Source: Adhaeribacter aquaticus DSM 16391
Lineage (GTDB): Bacteria; Bacteroidota; Bacteroidia; Cytophagales; Hymenobacteraceae
Assembly: GCF_000473365.1 (NCBI RefSeq)
Contig: NZ_KI421517.1
Location: 3,304,634 to 3,368,633, forward strand
DNA length: 64,000 nt
Direction: 5' to 3'
In this document: one piece after another, positions 18,224 to 25,785 of the stretch
Numbering within the stretch: position 1 is the first letter of the stretch
How the letters are laid out: every line of letters starts with the position of its first letter
Notes under the pieces: generated by a model
What the model saw: the letters and a program-made list of their open reading frames with translations, nothing else
What the model was told of the DNA's origin: nothing
Databases searched by the model: none
Position numbers and translations under genes: made by a program

Positions 18224-19105
18224 CTACTGAATCAATTCATTAATTTTTTGAACGGTCTGGTCTGGATGATCCTTTAGCGTCATGATGTGTTCCGTTTTCG
18301 TTATCCAAAATTCTTTTGGCGCCTTAGCAGCTTTAAATAAATTTTCTCCTTGTTTAAAGGAAACATCATGATCTGACTGGCTGTGAATAATCAGCTTTGG
18401 TGTATTATAGATATCTTGTATATCACGAATAGCCACATAATCCTGATTAAAATCTGCAGGATTCTTTTTTGCTTTTTCTTTTAGAAATTGAACAGGAGCG
18501 TAATCTATTGCCAATTGTTGAGCAGATTGAATACTTCCATCAAGAACGAGCGCGTCTATTTCGCTTTGATTATCCTTAGTTATTTTCACGGCAAGTTGTC
18601 CGCCAAGAGACATTCCGTAAACTATTGTTTTTAAGCTATCCTGTAGCGTTCTTTTCCTAAAGTCGGCAAAGGCAGTCTCGGTATCTTTTAAAACTCCTTT
18701 GTAATTAGGCTTTCCACTTGAATTTCCATAGCCTCGCCAATCGACAGCATACACTCTAAACCCGTTTTCTAGAAGTGGTTTAATTAAATGACGGTACCTA
18801 CTCACATTTCCACCTGCACCATGGATGAAGAAAATGTCTCCTTTAAGTTCTTTTGTTGGTGGTATAAAATGATAGGTGTAAATGTTTAAAGAATCTTCTA
18901 CTCTAAGTACATTCTCAATATATTTCATTTCCTTCATGCTTTCCATTTCCTTTACCGGAAAATAATAAAGCTTTGACTCGTCATTGTTTACAATAGCTTT
19001 TACCATTGGATTAGTTTGGTAAAAATAGAAGCCGGCACCAAATGCAAAAACAATCAAAAGGAGTACAACAGCTCCAAGAATTTTAAATATTTTATTCATT
19101 TTCAA
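18224..19105 (-). CDS. Membrane-anchored alpha/beta hydrolase
   Basis: The product has 293 residues. Residues 8-29 form an N-terminal membrane anchor. The alpha/beta hydrolase signs are an oxyanion HGAGG near residue 95, RGYGNSSG, and the nucleophile elbow YGMSLGGQ near 167, followed by LVLDGSI, an acid in LIIHSQSDHDV and a late His (KTEHIM). The family includes esterases and lysophospholipase-like enzymes acting at the inner membrane or periplasm; the substrate is not known. The gene is solitary, with long AT-rich gaps on both sides. Confidence 0.9.
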   Translation of the reverse strand: MKMNKIFKILGAVVLLLIVFAFGAGFYFYQTNPMVKAIVNNDESKLYYFPVKEMESMKEMKYIENVLRVEDSLNIYTYHFIPPTKELKGDIFFIHGAGGNVSRYRHLIKPLLENGFRVYAVDWRGYGNSSGKPNYKGVLKDTETAFADFRKRTLQDSLKTIVYGMSLGGQLAVKITKDNQSEIDALVLDGSIQSAQQLAIDYAPVQFLKEKAKKNPADFNQDYVAIRDIQDIYNTPKLIIHSQSDHDVSFKQGENLFKAAKAPKEFWITKTEHIMTLKDHPDQTVQKINELIQ

Positions 19106-19599
19106 TTTTTATAAATGGTACAGGCCGCGTATATGCAAAGTCTACAGCGAAGCAAGTGTTCTATTTAAATTGGGTTAGGTGTTGCATTCACTATTCCTAA
19201 CAAATTTCTATCAGCTTTTAATAGATGGCGATGGGTAATTTATATATGACACTTTTGATCTTAATAGATACTTTAAGTATACCAGATATCTTAATTTTAA
19301 GGAGGGCCGGTAGTACCCCAAATTATTAGTCTTGATATAACCAATGGTGAAGTATTTTCATATAATTCAAAAGGCTTTTATATTTATTAAAATTGTTCAG
19401 TTTCAACCGTTAGACAATTTATAATAATTTATAATAGTGCAATAAAAGCATTACCGGTTAATAACCCAAAAGGCTGACTTTAATCATGATGACCTTTTGG
19501 GTTATAAAGAATTTCTTACACCCCTGGATGCTCCTCTTTCTCTATAATTTTTTCTGCTTTTACTTAATATCAGTTAATAATAGAATAGGTTTATATTAT
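19106..19599. other. Intergenic region with one inverted repeat
   Basis: This 494-base gap lies between two leftward genes. The only clear structure is a 13-base perfect inverted repeat, ATAACCCAAAAGG at 19461-19473 and CCTTTTGGGTTAT at 19493-19505, with a 19-base loop and no T run. It may be a transcription terminator for the gene that ends at 19600 on either strand, or an mRNA hairpin. Confidence 0.45.
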
Positions 19600-20451
19600 T
19601 TAAGATGGGTATTTGGCTGCCATGTTTTGCATAAAGGCTAAACTTTTAGTGGCTAGTTCCTGAGCATTGTATTTTGAGGAGCGCCAGAGAGAAACAGCGG
19701 TAGCCATTCCCGGTATCTGAGAAGAAAAGTTTTCAAGCACCAGGTTGCCCTTGAAATTAATAGCTACTAAACTCCGGAATAAATCATCCCAATGTACGTT
19801 GCCTTCGCCCAGCATTCCCCGATCACTTTCCGTCATGTGCACATGTTTAAGTTGAGTTCCGGCTGCAATTACCGGGTCATAGAAATTACTTTCTTCTATA
19901 TTCATATGGAAGGTATCGAGGTGTAGCGCCAGGTTGGGCATATTTACCCGGTTAATTAAAGCCAATGTTTCTGCCGCACTGGTACAAACATAACTTTCAT
20001 ACCGGTTTATTGGCTCAATGGCAATGGTTATACCCAAGGTTTGGGCATAGTTGGCTACCTCTGCCCAAACCTCACAAATTATATTTTCTTCTTCAGGTGT
20101 GAGTACGTTTCCGCTAAACACTCCAATACCCGAATGAAGCACGCCACATAAAAGATCTACTTCCAGGGCAGCCGTTTTTTCGAGTGCCTGTTTCATTAAA
20201 AAAGTGGCTTGTTTGGGGTAAAAAGGAATGTGACAGTTAGATGGTAAATTTAAGCTACATACCGCCTCTAATCTGTTACTTCTTAATTGCTTTTTCACTT
20301 CTTCCGAATTAAATTCCATTGAAACCGGAAGCAAAATTTCAAGGAGATCAAATCCGGCTTGGGCAGTTTGCTCAATAGCGTAAAGTCCGCCTTCGGGTGT
20401 CCAGCGAGGAGGAATCCAGGATAATAAAGAAGCACCAAATCTAACGTTCAT
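19600..20451 (-). CDS. Sugar phosphate isomerase/epimerase-like TIM-barrel protein
   Basis: The product has 283 residues of the xylose-isomerase-like TIM-barrel superfamily (AP_endonuc_2). Metal-site segments are visible: IAIEPINRYESY with a catalytic Glu, LALHLDTFHMNIEE, LKHVHMTESDRG, and a terminal LVLENFSSQIPG. This arrangement is typical of D-tagatose/D-psicose 3-epimerases, hydroxypyruvate isomerase and inositol catabolic enzymes, which bind one divalent metal between Glu, Asp, His and Glu. The substrate cannot be settled by inspection. It stands alone, with no sugar operon next to it. Cytoplasmic; no signal peptide. Confidence 0.9.
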   Translation of the reverse strand: MNVRFGASLLSWIPPRWTPEGGLYAIEQTAQAGFDLLEILLPVSMEFNSEEVKKQLRSNRLEAVCSLNLPSNCHIPFYPKQATFLMKQALEKTAALEVDLLCGVLHSGIGVFSGNVLTPEEENIICEVWAEVANYAQTLGITIAIEPINRYESYVCTSAAETLALINRVNMPNLALHLDTFHMNIEESNFYDPVIAAGTQLKHVHMTESDRGMLGEGNVHWDDLFRSLVAINFKGNLVLENFSSQIPGMATAVSLWRSSKYNAQELATKSLAFMQNMAAKYPS

Positions 20452-20584
20452 TTATAAGTATTTTAATAGTTAAAAGATTTATTTCTCTGAGCGAAACTTT
20501 GATAAGCGCCCCAATTTTCTTGGCCGATTGGTGATAAAGGAGTAAAATATTTGTTTTTAGTGAAAAACCATCTTGTACAAATAT

Positions 20585-20618
20585 CATAAAAAGAGATTTA
20601 CATATCTATCTTTTTATG
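20585..20618. terminator. AT-rich hairpin, possible terminator
   Basis: CATAAAAAGA at 20585-20594 and TCTTTTTATG at 20609-20618 form a 10-base perfect stem, 23 bases after the stop of the leftward gene at 20641. The stem is AT-rich and has only weak termination potential. Confidence 0.3.
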
Positions 20619-20640
20619 ACCGCTATGTAAGGGAAGAGCC

Positions 20641-20979
20641 CTAGATGAGGTGTTTTAAATCCTTCATCATCATGTCTATCTTATCAAATAATTCGCCTAC
20701 GCCTAACGCTGCCCAAACAATAAACAGGGCCAACAGTATTTTTACTCCCAGCCTAATAGAAAAGCCGAATCTACTTTTAAGAATGGCAGTTACTGGCGGG
20801 AAATAAATTAAAGCAAGAAGCAGTAAAAAAGCACCAAAACCAGGGTCGTTTCCCCAGAAAATATTTACGGCACCTATTGCCAAAATAGCGAATCCAATCA
20901 ACCAACTAATTAAATTTCCAACTAAAACTTTAATATTCATGATGGTTTTTGATTTGTTATTCATTTCAACTTTTTGCAT
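20641..20979 (-). CDS. Small membrane protein of unknown function
   Basis: The product is up to 112 residues, with in-frame ATGs at residues 1, 6 and 14. It has three predicted membrane segments: about 20-40 (VGNLISWLIGFAILAIGAVN), 50-66 (GAFLLLLALIYFPPVTAIL) and 77-97 (GVKILLALFIVWAALGVGEL). I do not recognise a family. It lies 67 bases after the DUF4153-like membrane protein in the same direction and is probably transcribed with it. The winged-helix regulator upstream may control the whole set. No charged catalytic residues stand out. Confidence 0.7.
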   Translation of the reverse strand: MQKVEMNNKSKTIMNIKVLVGNLISWLIGFAILAIGAVNIFWGNDPGFGAFLLLLALIYFPPVTAILKSRFGFSIRLGVKILLALFIVWAALGVGELFDKIDMMMKDLKHLI

Positions 20980-21046
20980 TTTATAATTAAAAAACTTTTA
21001 AAGTGGCATTCTCTTTCTTACTGCCTGGAGAAGGAGGGTGATATTT

Positions 21047-22291
21047 TTATTTGAATTCAAAAATTAGCGGAAAGGTAAATACTACTACCAACGCCCAGAT
21101 AAAGTAAATTGGCAGATACAACGCAATGGCTCGTCCTACTTCGCCGAGGGCTGCTTTCTTCGTAATAGCTTTAAACAGCATTACAGTTACCATAAGCAGA
21201 TGCACCAATATTAAAACATTACCGCCCAGCACCGCTACCCGGTTGGGCGTAATTCCCCACTCCGAAATTCGGAACGAAATAGCAGACAGCGCAATACCAT
21301 TCACGACCACCGTTACTATCGATAATAGCAAAAGTACCCATTCGGCCAAAAGGGATTTTGATTTTGCAGAGCTTTCGGCTACAGAGAAGAATATTAAAGC
21401 CATTACGCCAATTAAAAGCAGGTTGAATAGTAACAGGAATTCCCGATCGTTATAGGGATCTTTTCCAGAAAAAATCATGGCACTTAAATAAATTACCAGC
21501 ATGACCAGTACCAGCGGACTAAAAATCTTGGCGATTACCGGCGATACTTTGTTTACCAGTTGAGGATTGGTTTGGGTAAGGTAAGTTGCCATTATTGGCA
21601 CGGCTGGTAAACCAAAAGCCACCACGTATTCAGCATACAACTGTTCAATCTGGAACCCAATAAGGGAGAATAAACCAATTGTAATACCCGTCATTATTCC
21701 TCCAGCAATAACCAGGAGAGCGGTCATGACGGCCAAGTCACCATTAAAGCGTAAGTAATCCAGCCGCTTCTTAAAATTTTGAACCTCATGGCCAGTAAAA
21801 GAAATGCCTAGTATGCCCCAAAGCAGCAAAGGCAAATGGATGCAGGCTAACAAGAGGGTATCACTATTAGGGTTATTGGGCAGTAAGTTAATATAGACTG
21901 AACCGGCTAGTAGGGCACCGACTATAAAAGCAATTTGTTTTACTCCCAAATTATTTTTCCAGGTAAAATAAGCGGCTAAAAACGGGAATACCAGAAAGCC
22001 GATATTGCGGGGATAGAAGAACTCTTCACTAATGGAAAGGATGGCAGGTAATTTGGCTAACAATCCGGCCACTAATGACGCAAATATCACAAACAAGAAT
22101 TCTTTCCTGGAGCCCCACGAAATGTCGTCAGATTCGTATTGCAGACGCTCGTTCCAAAAATTAAGCAAATTATTATCTTTTACCTCAGAAGATAGGGTGC
22201 TGAATTCCCGCTTAAAGGTGGCTTTGTTTTCCCGGTACAACTTCTCAAGTTGTCTGGCGTTGTTCAGGTTTGATAGTATTTCGTTACGCAT
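21047..22291 (-). CDS. DUF4153-like integral membrane protein
   Basis: The product has 414 residues. The first 60 are cytoplasmic and charged; residues about 65-414 contain roughly ten hydrophobic segments. The succession of helices, with a GITIGLFSLIGFQIEQLYAEY segment, the loop VVAFGLPAVPIMATYLTQTNPQLVNKVSPVIAKIFSPL, and a late VLGGNVLILVHLLMV, fits the DUF4153 family of unknown function; the family name is tentative. The regulator and membrane gene at 22385-23324 run in the same direction. The start lies 62 bases from a copy of the ACTTTG-N5-CAAAGT repeat, so a promoter for this gene is expected there. Confidence 0.8.
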   Translation of the reverse strand: MRNEILSNLNNARQLEKLYRENKATFKREFSTLSSEVKDNNLLNFWNERLQYESDDISWGSRKEFLFVIFASLVAGLLAKLPAILSISEEFFYPRNIGFLVFPFLAAYFTWKNNLGVKQIAFIVGALLAGSVYINLLPNNPNSDTLLLACIHLPLLLWGILGISFTGHEVQNFKKRLDYLRFNGDLAVMTALLVIAGGIMTGITIGLFSLIGFQIEQLYAEYVVAFGLPAVPIMATYLTQTNPQLVNKVSPVIAKIFSPLVLVMLVIYLSAMIFSGKDPYNDREFLLLFNLLLIGVMALIFFSVAESSAKSKSLLAEWVLLLLSIVTVVVNGIALSAISFRISEWGITPNRVAVLGGNVLILVHLLMVTVMLFKAITKKAALGEVGRAIALYLPIYFIWALVVVFTFPLIFEFK

Positions 22292-22352
22292 GGCTTTTGA
22301 TTTTTAGGATTGATTGAAAACGTTAGAGATAAAAGTTGTTTTATTTAAAAGT

Positions 22353-22369
22353 ACTTTGAAATGCAAAGT
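22353..22369. promoter_or_regulatory. Putative operator, copy 1 of ACTTTG-N5-CAAAGT
   Basis: The inverted repeat ACTTTG, five bases (AAATG), CAAAGT lies 62-78 bases upstream of the DUF4153-like gene start (22291) and downstream of the regulator stop (22385). The arms extend to 7 bases (TACTTTG/CAAAGTA). A second copy with the same spacing and similar flanks lies at 23333-23349. A self-regulated winged-helix site is the simplest reading. Confidence 0.65.
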
Positions 22370-22384
22370 AAAAATGTAAAAAAA

Positions 22385-22735
22385 TTAATCGCCTTGGCGG
22401 TTACTTAAAATAAGTTGCTCTAAAGCATCCAGATGACTTTTAAATGCTTCGCGGCCCGCTTCGGTCGCCTGGTAAGTAGTTTGGGGTTTTCGGCCTACAA
22501 ACTGCTTTTCCACTTGCAGATACTTTGCCTCTTCCAAAGCTCGTAAATGACTAGCCAGGTTGCCATCGGTTAGCTTCAGCGTTTCTTTCAGAGTATTAAA
22601 ATCTACCCTTTCTTCCACCATCAGTACCGACATAATGCCCAATCGCGCCCTGCTTTCAAAGGCTTTATTTATATTTTCAAGATACGCTTTCAAAAGGTGT
22701 CTATCGTTCGTATTTAAAATATACCAGAGCTCCAT
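22385..22735 (-). CDS. Winged-helix transcriptional regulator (HTH_34 type)
   Basis: The start used here is the ATG at 22735, giving 116 residues. A longer frame starts at 22756. The conserved part begins NINKAFESRARLGIMSVLMV, then DFNTLKETLKLTDGNLASHL, the recognition-helix region, and RKPQTTYQATEAGREAF, the wing, as in winged-helix regulators of the HTH_34/MarR-like family. Family members normally start about eight residues before the NKAFES block; a TTG at 22693 would give exactly this start and remove the 35-base overlap with the upstream gene, so it is a credible alternative. It likely binds the two inverted repeats near its operon; this is inferred from position only. Confidence 0.9.
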   Translation of the reverse strand: MELWYILNTNDRHLLKAYLENINKAFESRARLGIMSVLMVEERVDFNTLKETLKLTDGNLASHLRALEEAKYLQVEKQFVGRKPQTTYQATEAGREAFKSHLDALEQLILSNRQGD

Positions 22736-23324
22736 ACACAATATGCAGCACCCCAAACCCTATCGTCCACGACAATAGCCCATAACTCACAAAAAAACTT
22801 GACAATAAACCCAGCACCAGTTCACAAATACCCAAAGACCGGATATCGCTAATGGTATACTTGCTACCGTTTATCAAGGCCAGGCCATAGAAAACAAGCA
22901 TAGCAGGCGCTACTAAGTATAATAAATTATGGTAAAGCAACACGCCGCAAAATACTCCGCCAGCTGCTAATGGTAAAGCCAGGTTTACCAGCAAGCGTTG
23001 CGATTTACTGTCCCAGGTTAGCTGGTTGTTATTGTAAGCTCTTCTGATGGTAAAAAAAAAGGCTAATCCCAGCGCCACTACCAGTACCACAAAAGCCACC
23101 AGGACCAAAAACTGAATAGCGTCCTGGCTTAGGGTAAGGCTATAGTTTTCGCGATAAGCAATATCATGCTTACCTAAATACCATTTTACAACTGCCGCCC
23201 CGGCAAGAGCCGTAAGACCAGCCGAAATACCGGAAAGGCCGCTAAGCGAAATAAACCGCGAAGTTCGATCCATTATGTTGCGGATCTCGTGCAGCGCTGC
23301 TAATTGTTCTTCCTGTTGATTCAT
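22701..23324 (-). CDS. Membrane protein of unknown function, regulator-linked
   Basis: The product has 207 residues. A short N-terminal cytoplasmic part (MNQQEEQLAALHEIRNIMDR) precedes five or so hydrophobic segments: about 27-46, 67-92, 112-130, 132-150, 164-200. The ISLSGLSGISAGLTALAGAA segment and the GVLHIVYGALVYFKYER end recur in Bacteroidota membrane proteins that sit directly upstream of winged-helix regulators. Its 3' end overlaps the regulator reading frame, which suggests translational coupling, unless the regulator starts at the TTG noted there. Function unknown; a sensor or antirepressor role is only a guess. Its start lies 9 bases downstream of copy 2 of the inverted repeat. Confidence 0.8.
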   Translation of the reverse strand: MNQQEEQLAALHEIRNIMDRTSRFISLSGLSGISAGLTALAGAAVVKWYLGKHDIAYRENYSLTLSQDAIQFLVLVAFVVLVVALGLAFFFTIRRAYNNNQLTWDSKSQRLLVNLALPLAAGGVFCGVLLYHNLLYLVAPAMLVFYGLALINGSKYTISDIRSLGICELVLGLLSSFFVSYGLLSWTIGFGVLHIVYGALVYFKYER

Positions 23325-23332
23325 TTTAAAGT

Positions 23333-23349
23333 ACTTTGTAATTCAAAGT
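23333..23349. promoter_or_regulatory. Putative operator, copy 2 of ACTTTG-N5-CAAAGT
   Basis: ACTTTG, five bases (TAATT), CAAAGT lies immediately upstream of the membrane gene start (23324). Its five-base spacer and the AAAGT flank before the first arm match copy 1 at 22353-22369. A protein bound here would block the start region, as expected for repression of the whole operon. Confidence 0.65.
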
Positions 23350-24049
23350 TAAATAGATTTAACGTTTTGCCATGAATAAGGGATTAATTTTTTATAAATT
23401 ATTTTGCCTACCTAGTGTCGTCTTTTGGTAAATTATAAGATAAGGCTGGCTGTTGATGTTTGTTTATTGTATTCCTGAGCAAATTAGGTAGTTAAATCCG
23501 GTAACTAAGTGAGAAGTAAATTGAAATAGATTTTGGCGCTGCTATTGGTTCTTGTTGAATCAGCCAAAGATTTACCGGTTGGTTTTAATTAGGCTCAAAA
23601 CTGGATCCTATTAGCAAGTTTAGAACAAAGGCTCAAGTAATAGATTTAAAAATCAAGAAAATTCCCGCAATAAGTCCTATCAATATTTCAAATCTTAATA
23701 TTGCGTTGCCCAATCCTTTTCGATTTAAATTCTTTGTCAGCGCAAAAGCGAACAATCCTGAAATGAGGGTGCCTAATAGTAATTCAAGGTAGTTCATAGT
23801 TTTCCAAATTTGATTTATTTTTTCTTTAAAAATCTTTCAACCTTACGTAATAACTGAATAACCAAAGCAAGTAATAGCTTTGCCTGAAACATTAATTACA
23901 TCCTTGTTAACCAAGAATATAATTTTATAAGCATATCTTTCCCTCTGTTTTCTTCTATTTGATTTAATGACTATTACTTGTATTAGTCTTTTTATGATAA
24001 TGGGTTACTCCTAAATTCTTATTTTTTATTAATTAATTTATTGACTAAG
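23350..24049. other. Intergenic region around the 54-residue frame
   Basis: Apart from the small membrane-protein frame at 23633-23797, this AT-rich stretch shows no open frame with sensible composition, no hairpin with a T run, and no repeat. Confidence 0.4.
23633..23797 (-). CDS. Small two-helix membrane protein, 54 residues
   Basis: A short frame begins with the ATG complementary to 23795-23797 and ends at the TGA complementary to 23633-23635. It encodes MNYLELLLGTLISGLFAFAL, a short basic loop (TKNLNRKGLGN) and a second hydrophobic stretch (ILIGLIAGIFLIFKSI). Two clean helices with a positive turn in an otherwise empty 725-base gap make it more likely than chance. The family is unknown. 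The gap's other bases hold no convincing gene. Confidence 0.55.
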   Translation of the reverse strand: MNYLELLLGTLISGLFAFALTKNLNRKGLGNAILRFEILIGLIAGIFLIFKSIT

Positions 24050-24628
24050 CTAGTCATGTAAGCCTTTGCCAATAAGTATTTGAGGTATACACTTTTCAAT
24101 TCGGGACTCCCGGGTTTTGGATTGTTTGGGGGCAGCAAAATAAAGTAAATAAGCTCTTTGCCGTCCTGGCGTTAACATTTTGAACGCTGTTTGTAAGGCC
24201 GGCATCTCAGTTAATTTATCCTGAAATTCATCCGGCGTTTCAAATTCTGAGGCTTCCTTTAATTGAACTTTCAGACCAGCTTTTTCAACCTCAATAGCTT
24301 CCTGAATATAAGTTTTCAAAATAAATTCTTTTTCAATTATCTCCTTTACATGGGTAAACCTAATCTGCCTGGTTGCCTGTGTATTCTTTGTTTGTTGAAT
24401 TAGAATGTGATGGGGATCCTTCAACAAAGCTCCTTTGAAAAACAAAAGCGCACAATATTCTTTAAAAACATGAATTAAAACCAAGTTCCTATCCTGATAT
24501 AGGTAACAAGGAACCCCCCATTTTAATTTTTCTGTCAGCTCACAGGCAAGAACAATGGTTCTTAATTGCTCCAGTTCCTCCTGCCATTTTTTGCCCTCAC
24601 TAAAATAAAAATCGACTTTTGGATTCAT
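24050..24628 (-). CDS. YdeI/DUF1801-like protein
   Basis: The product has 192 residues. The N-terminal part (VDFYFSEGKKWQEELEQLRT, then LTEKLKWGVPCYLYQDRNLV and YCALLFFKGALLKDP) is the DUF1801 fold, and the C-terminal half (FETPDEFQDKLTEMPALQTAF, then MLTPGRQRAYLLYFAAPKQSKTRESRIEKCIPQIL in sequence) is the YdeI/OmpD-associated domain. YdeI family members are small cytoplasmic proteins implicated in stress tolerance; the activity is unknown. It is single, with a leftward terminator at 24706-24741 upstream of it. Confidence 0.9.
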   Translation of the reverse strand: MNPKVDFYFSEGKKWQEELEQLRTIVLACELTEKLKWGVPCYLYQDRNLVLIHVFKEYCALLFFKGALLKDPHHILIQQTKNTQATRQIRFTHVKEIIEKEFILKTYIQEAIEVEKAGLKVQLKEASEFETPDEFQDKLTEMPALQTAFKMLTPGRQRAYLLYFAAPKQSKTRESRIEKCIPQILIGKGLHD

Positions 24629-24705
24629 GTAATTTTATAAAGTTTTGTAAGACAATAAATAAGGTTGTTTTTTTATAAAATTAATAATTACAAAATAATA
24701 ATAAA

Positions 24706-24741
24706 AAAATAGCCCACAACCAAAGAGTTATGGGCTATTTT
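24706..24741 (-). terminator. Rho-independent terminator for the NIF3/esterase transcript
   Basis: An 11-base perfect stem (AAAATAGCCCA pairing with TGGGCTATTTT) ends 69 bases after the stop of the leftward NIF3-family gene. On that strand the stem is followed by a T run, so it probably ends the transcript of the 24810-30480 block. Confidence 0.85.
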
Positions 24742-24809
24742 CATAATTAAGGAAGAAATTTAACTCTTAGTTAATATAGGGTTAACCTAGAATTATTTTT
24801 AAACTTACC

Positions 24810-25736
24810 TTAAATGTATTTGAAAGGAGTTTTGGCTGCAATATGGGTTATTTTAACTCCGGGTACTTTGGGTTGTAACCATTTTACGGCGTATTCCATA
24901 CCGGCTTCTTCACTTACCGCATGGCTTAAAACCACCAGGGAAGTTTTTTGCCCCATCAATTGCCCATCGCGTACCCGTTCTACCGTTTCCCATTCCCGGG
25001 TTTCGCCGCTCAGAATCACATCTGGTTTGGATTGCTGAATAACGCCAATCTGCATTTTACTGTCCATGTAGCCAAACGCCAGGTAAACGGTACTGCAAAG
25101 CTGATCTAAATTGCCAACTACCCGCACATTGGGAATTCCCAGTTTATCCTTAGTTAGAGCCACGATAGATTTCAGCGGCATAGGTTTTGGTAAGGTAATC
25201 ATTCTGGGACTATTGGAGTCATAGTATTTCTCCCAGCCTAACTTTGTTAGGGTTCCAATAGCAATGCCATCTGGCCGATGCCGGTGCCAGTAGTCATGAA
25301 AGCGCCAAATAGCAATTTTATGTTTATTTAGCAGCTCCATTTTGTACTTAAATGCATCGTCCTGCTGCAGCCAGTCCGTTTCGTCGTTATTGTTATAAAA
25401 TGGAGTTTCGTGAGCAATAATTAAATTCGCGCCGGCCTTTGCCGTTTTTTCAATGACTTCCAGGGTAGGAAAAGTAGTGGTAACAATGCCAGTTACTACC
25501 TGGTCCATACTACCTGATCTTAATTGGTCGACGGTTCTTTCGAACGGAGCACCCGGTATTTCTTTTAAAATAATATCAATAACCTGTTTAACGGTATAGG
25601 AGGCTTCAGGCAGCCAAAGGTTTTCGGCGAGGCTTATACCCGGAACCGCCAGCACCATAGAGGTACCAACAGCTTTGGTTACGGTACTTAAAAATTCACG
25701 CCGGCCTGTATAAGTATATTTGTTTTTTTCTTTCAT
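24810..25736 (-). CDS. NIF3-family dinuclear-metal protein with export signal
   Basis: The product has 308 residues. GRREFLSTVTKAVGTSMVL at 11-29 is a twin-arginine-like signal, so this NIF3 protein is probably exported, whereas classical NIF3 proteins are cytosolic. Family landmarks are ANLIIAHETPFYNN, with the metal-binding His and Glu, and a C-terminal VVLSHAVSEEAGMEYAVKWL with a second His and Glu pair. Members form hexameric rings with two metal ions per subunit and have unknown activity. It ends the run of secreted esterase genes, 49 bases after the CE15-like gene and immediately before a terminator, so a role in polysaccharide or ester breakdown is possible but unproven. Confidence 0.85.
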   Translation of the reverse strand: MKEKNKYTYTGRREFLSTVTKAVGTSMVLAVPGISLAENLWLPEASYTVKQVIDIILKEIPGAPFERTVDQLRSGSMDQVVTGIVTTTFPTLEVIEKTAKAGANLIIAHETPFYNNNDETDWLQQDDAFKYKMELLNKHKIAIWRFHDYWHRHRPDGIAIGTLTKLGWEKYYDSNSPRMITLPKPMPLKSIVALTKDKLGIPNVRVVGNLDQLCSTVYLAFGYMDSKMQIGVIQQSKPDVILSGETREWETVERVRDGQLMGQKTSLVVLSHAVSEEAGMEYAVKWLQPKVPGVKITHIAAKTPFKYI

Positions 25737-25785
25737 GTTAATGTTTTATAATATCTTAATAAGGATTAAAACCTGATAATGAAAA

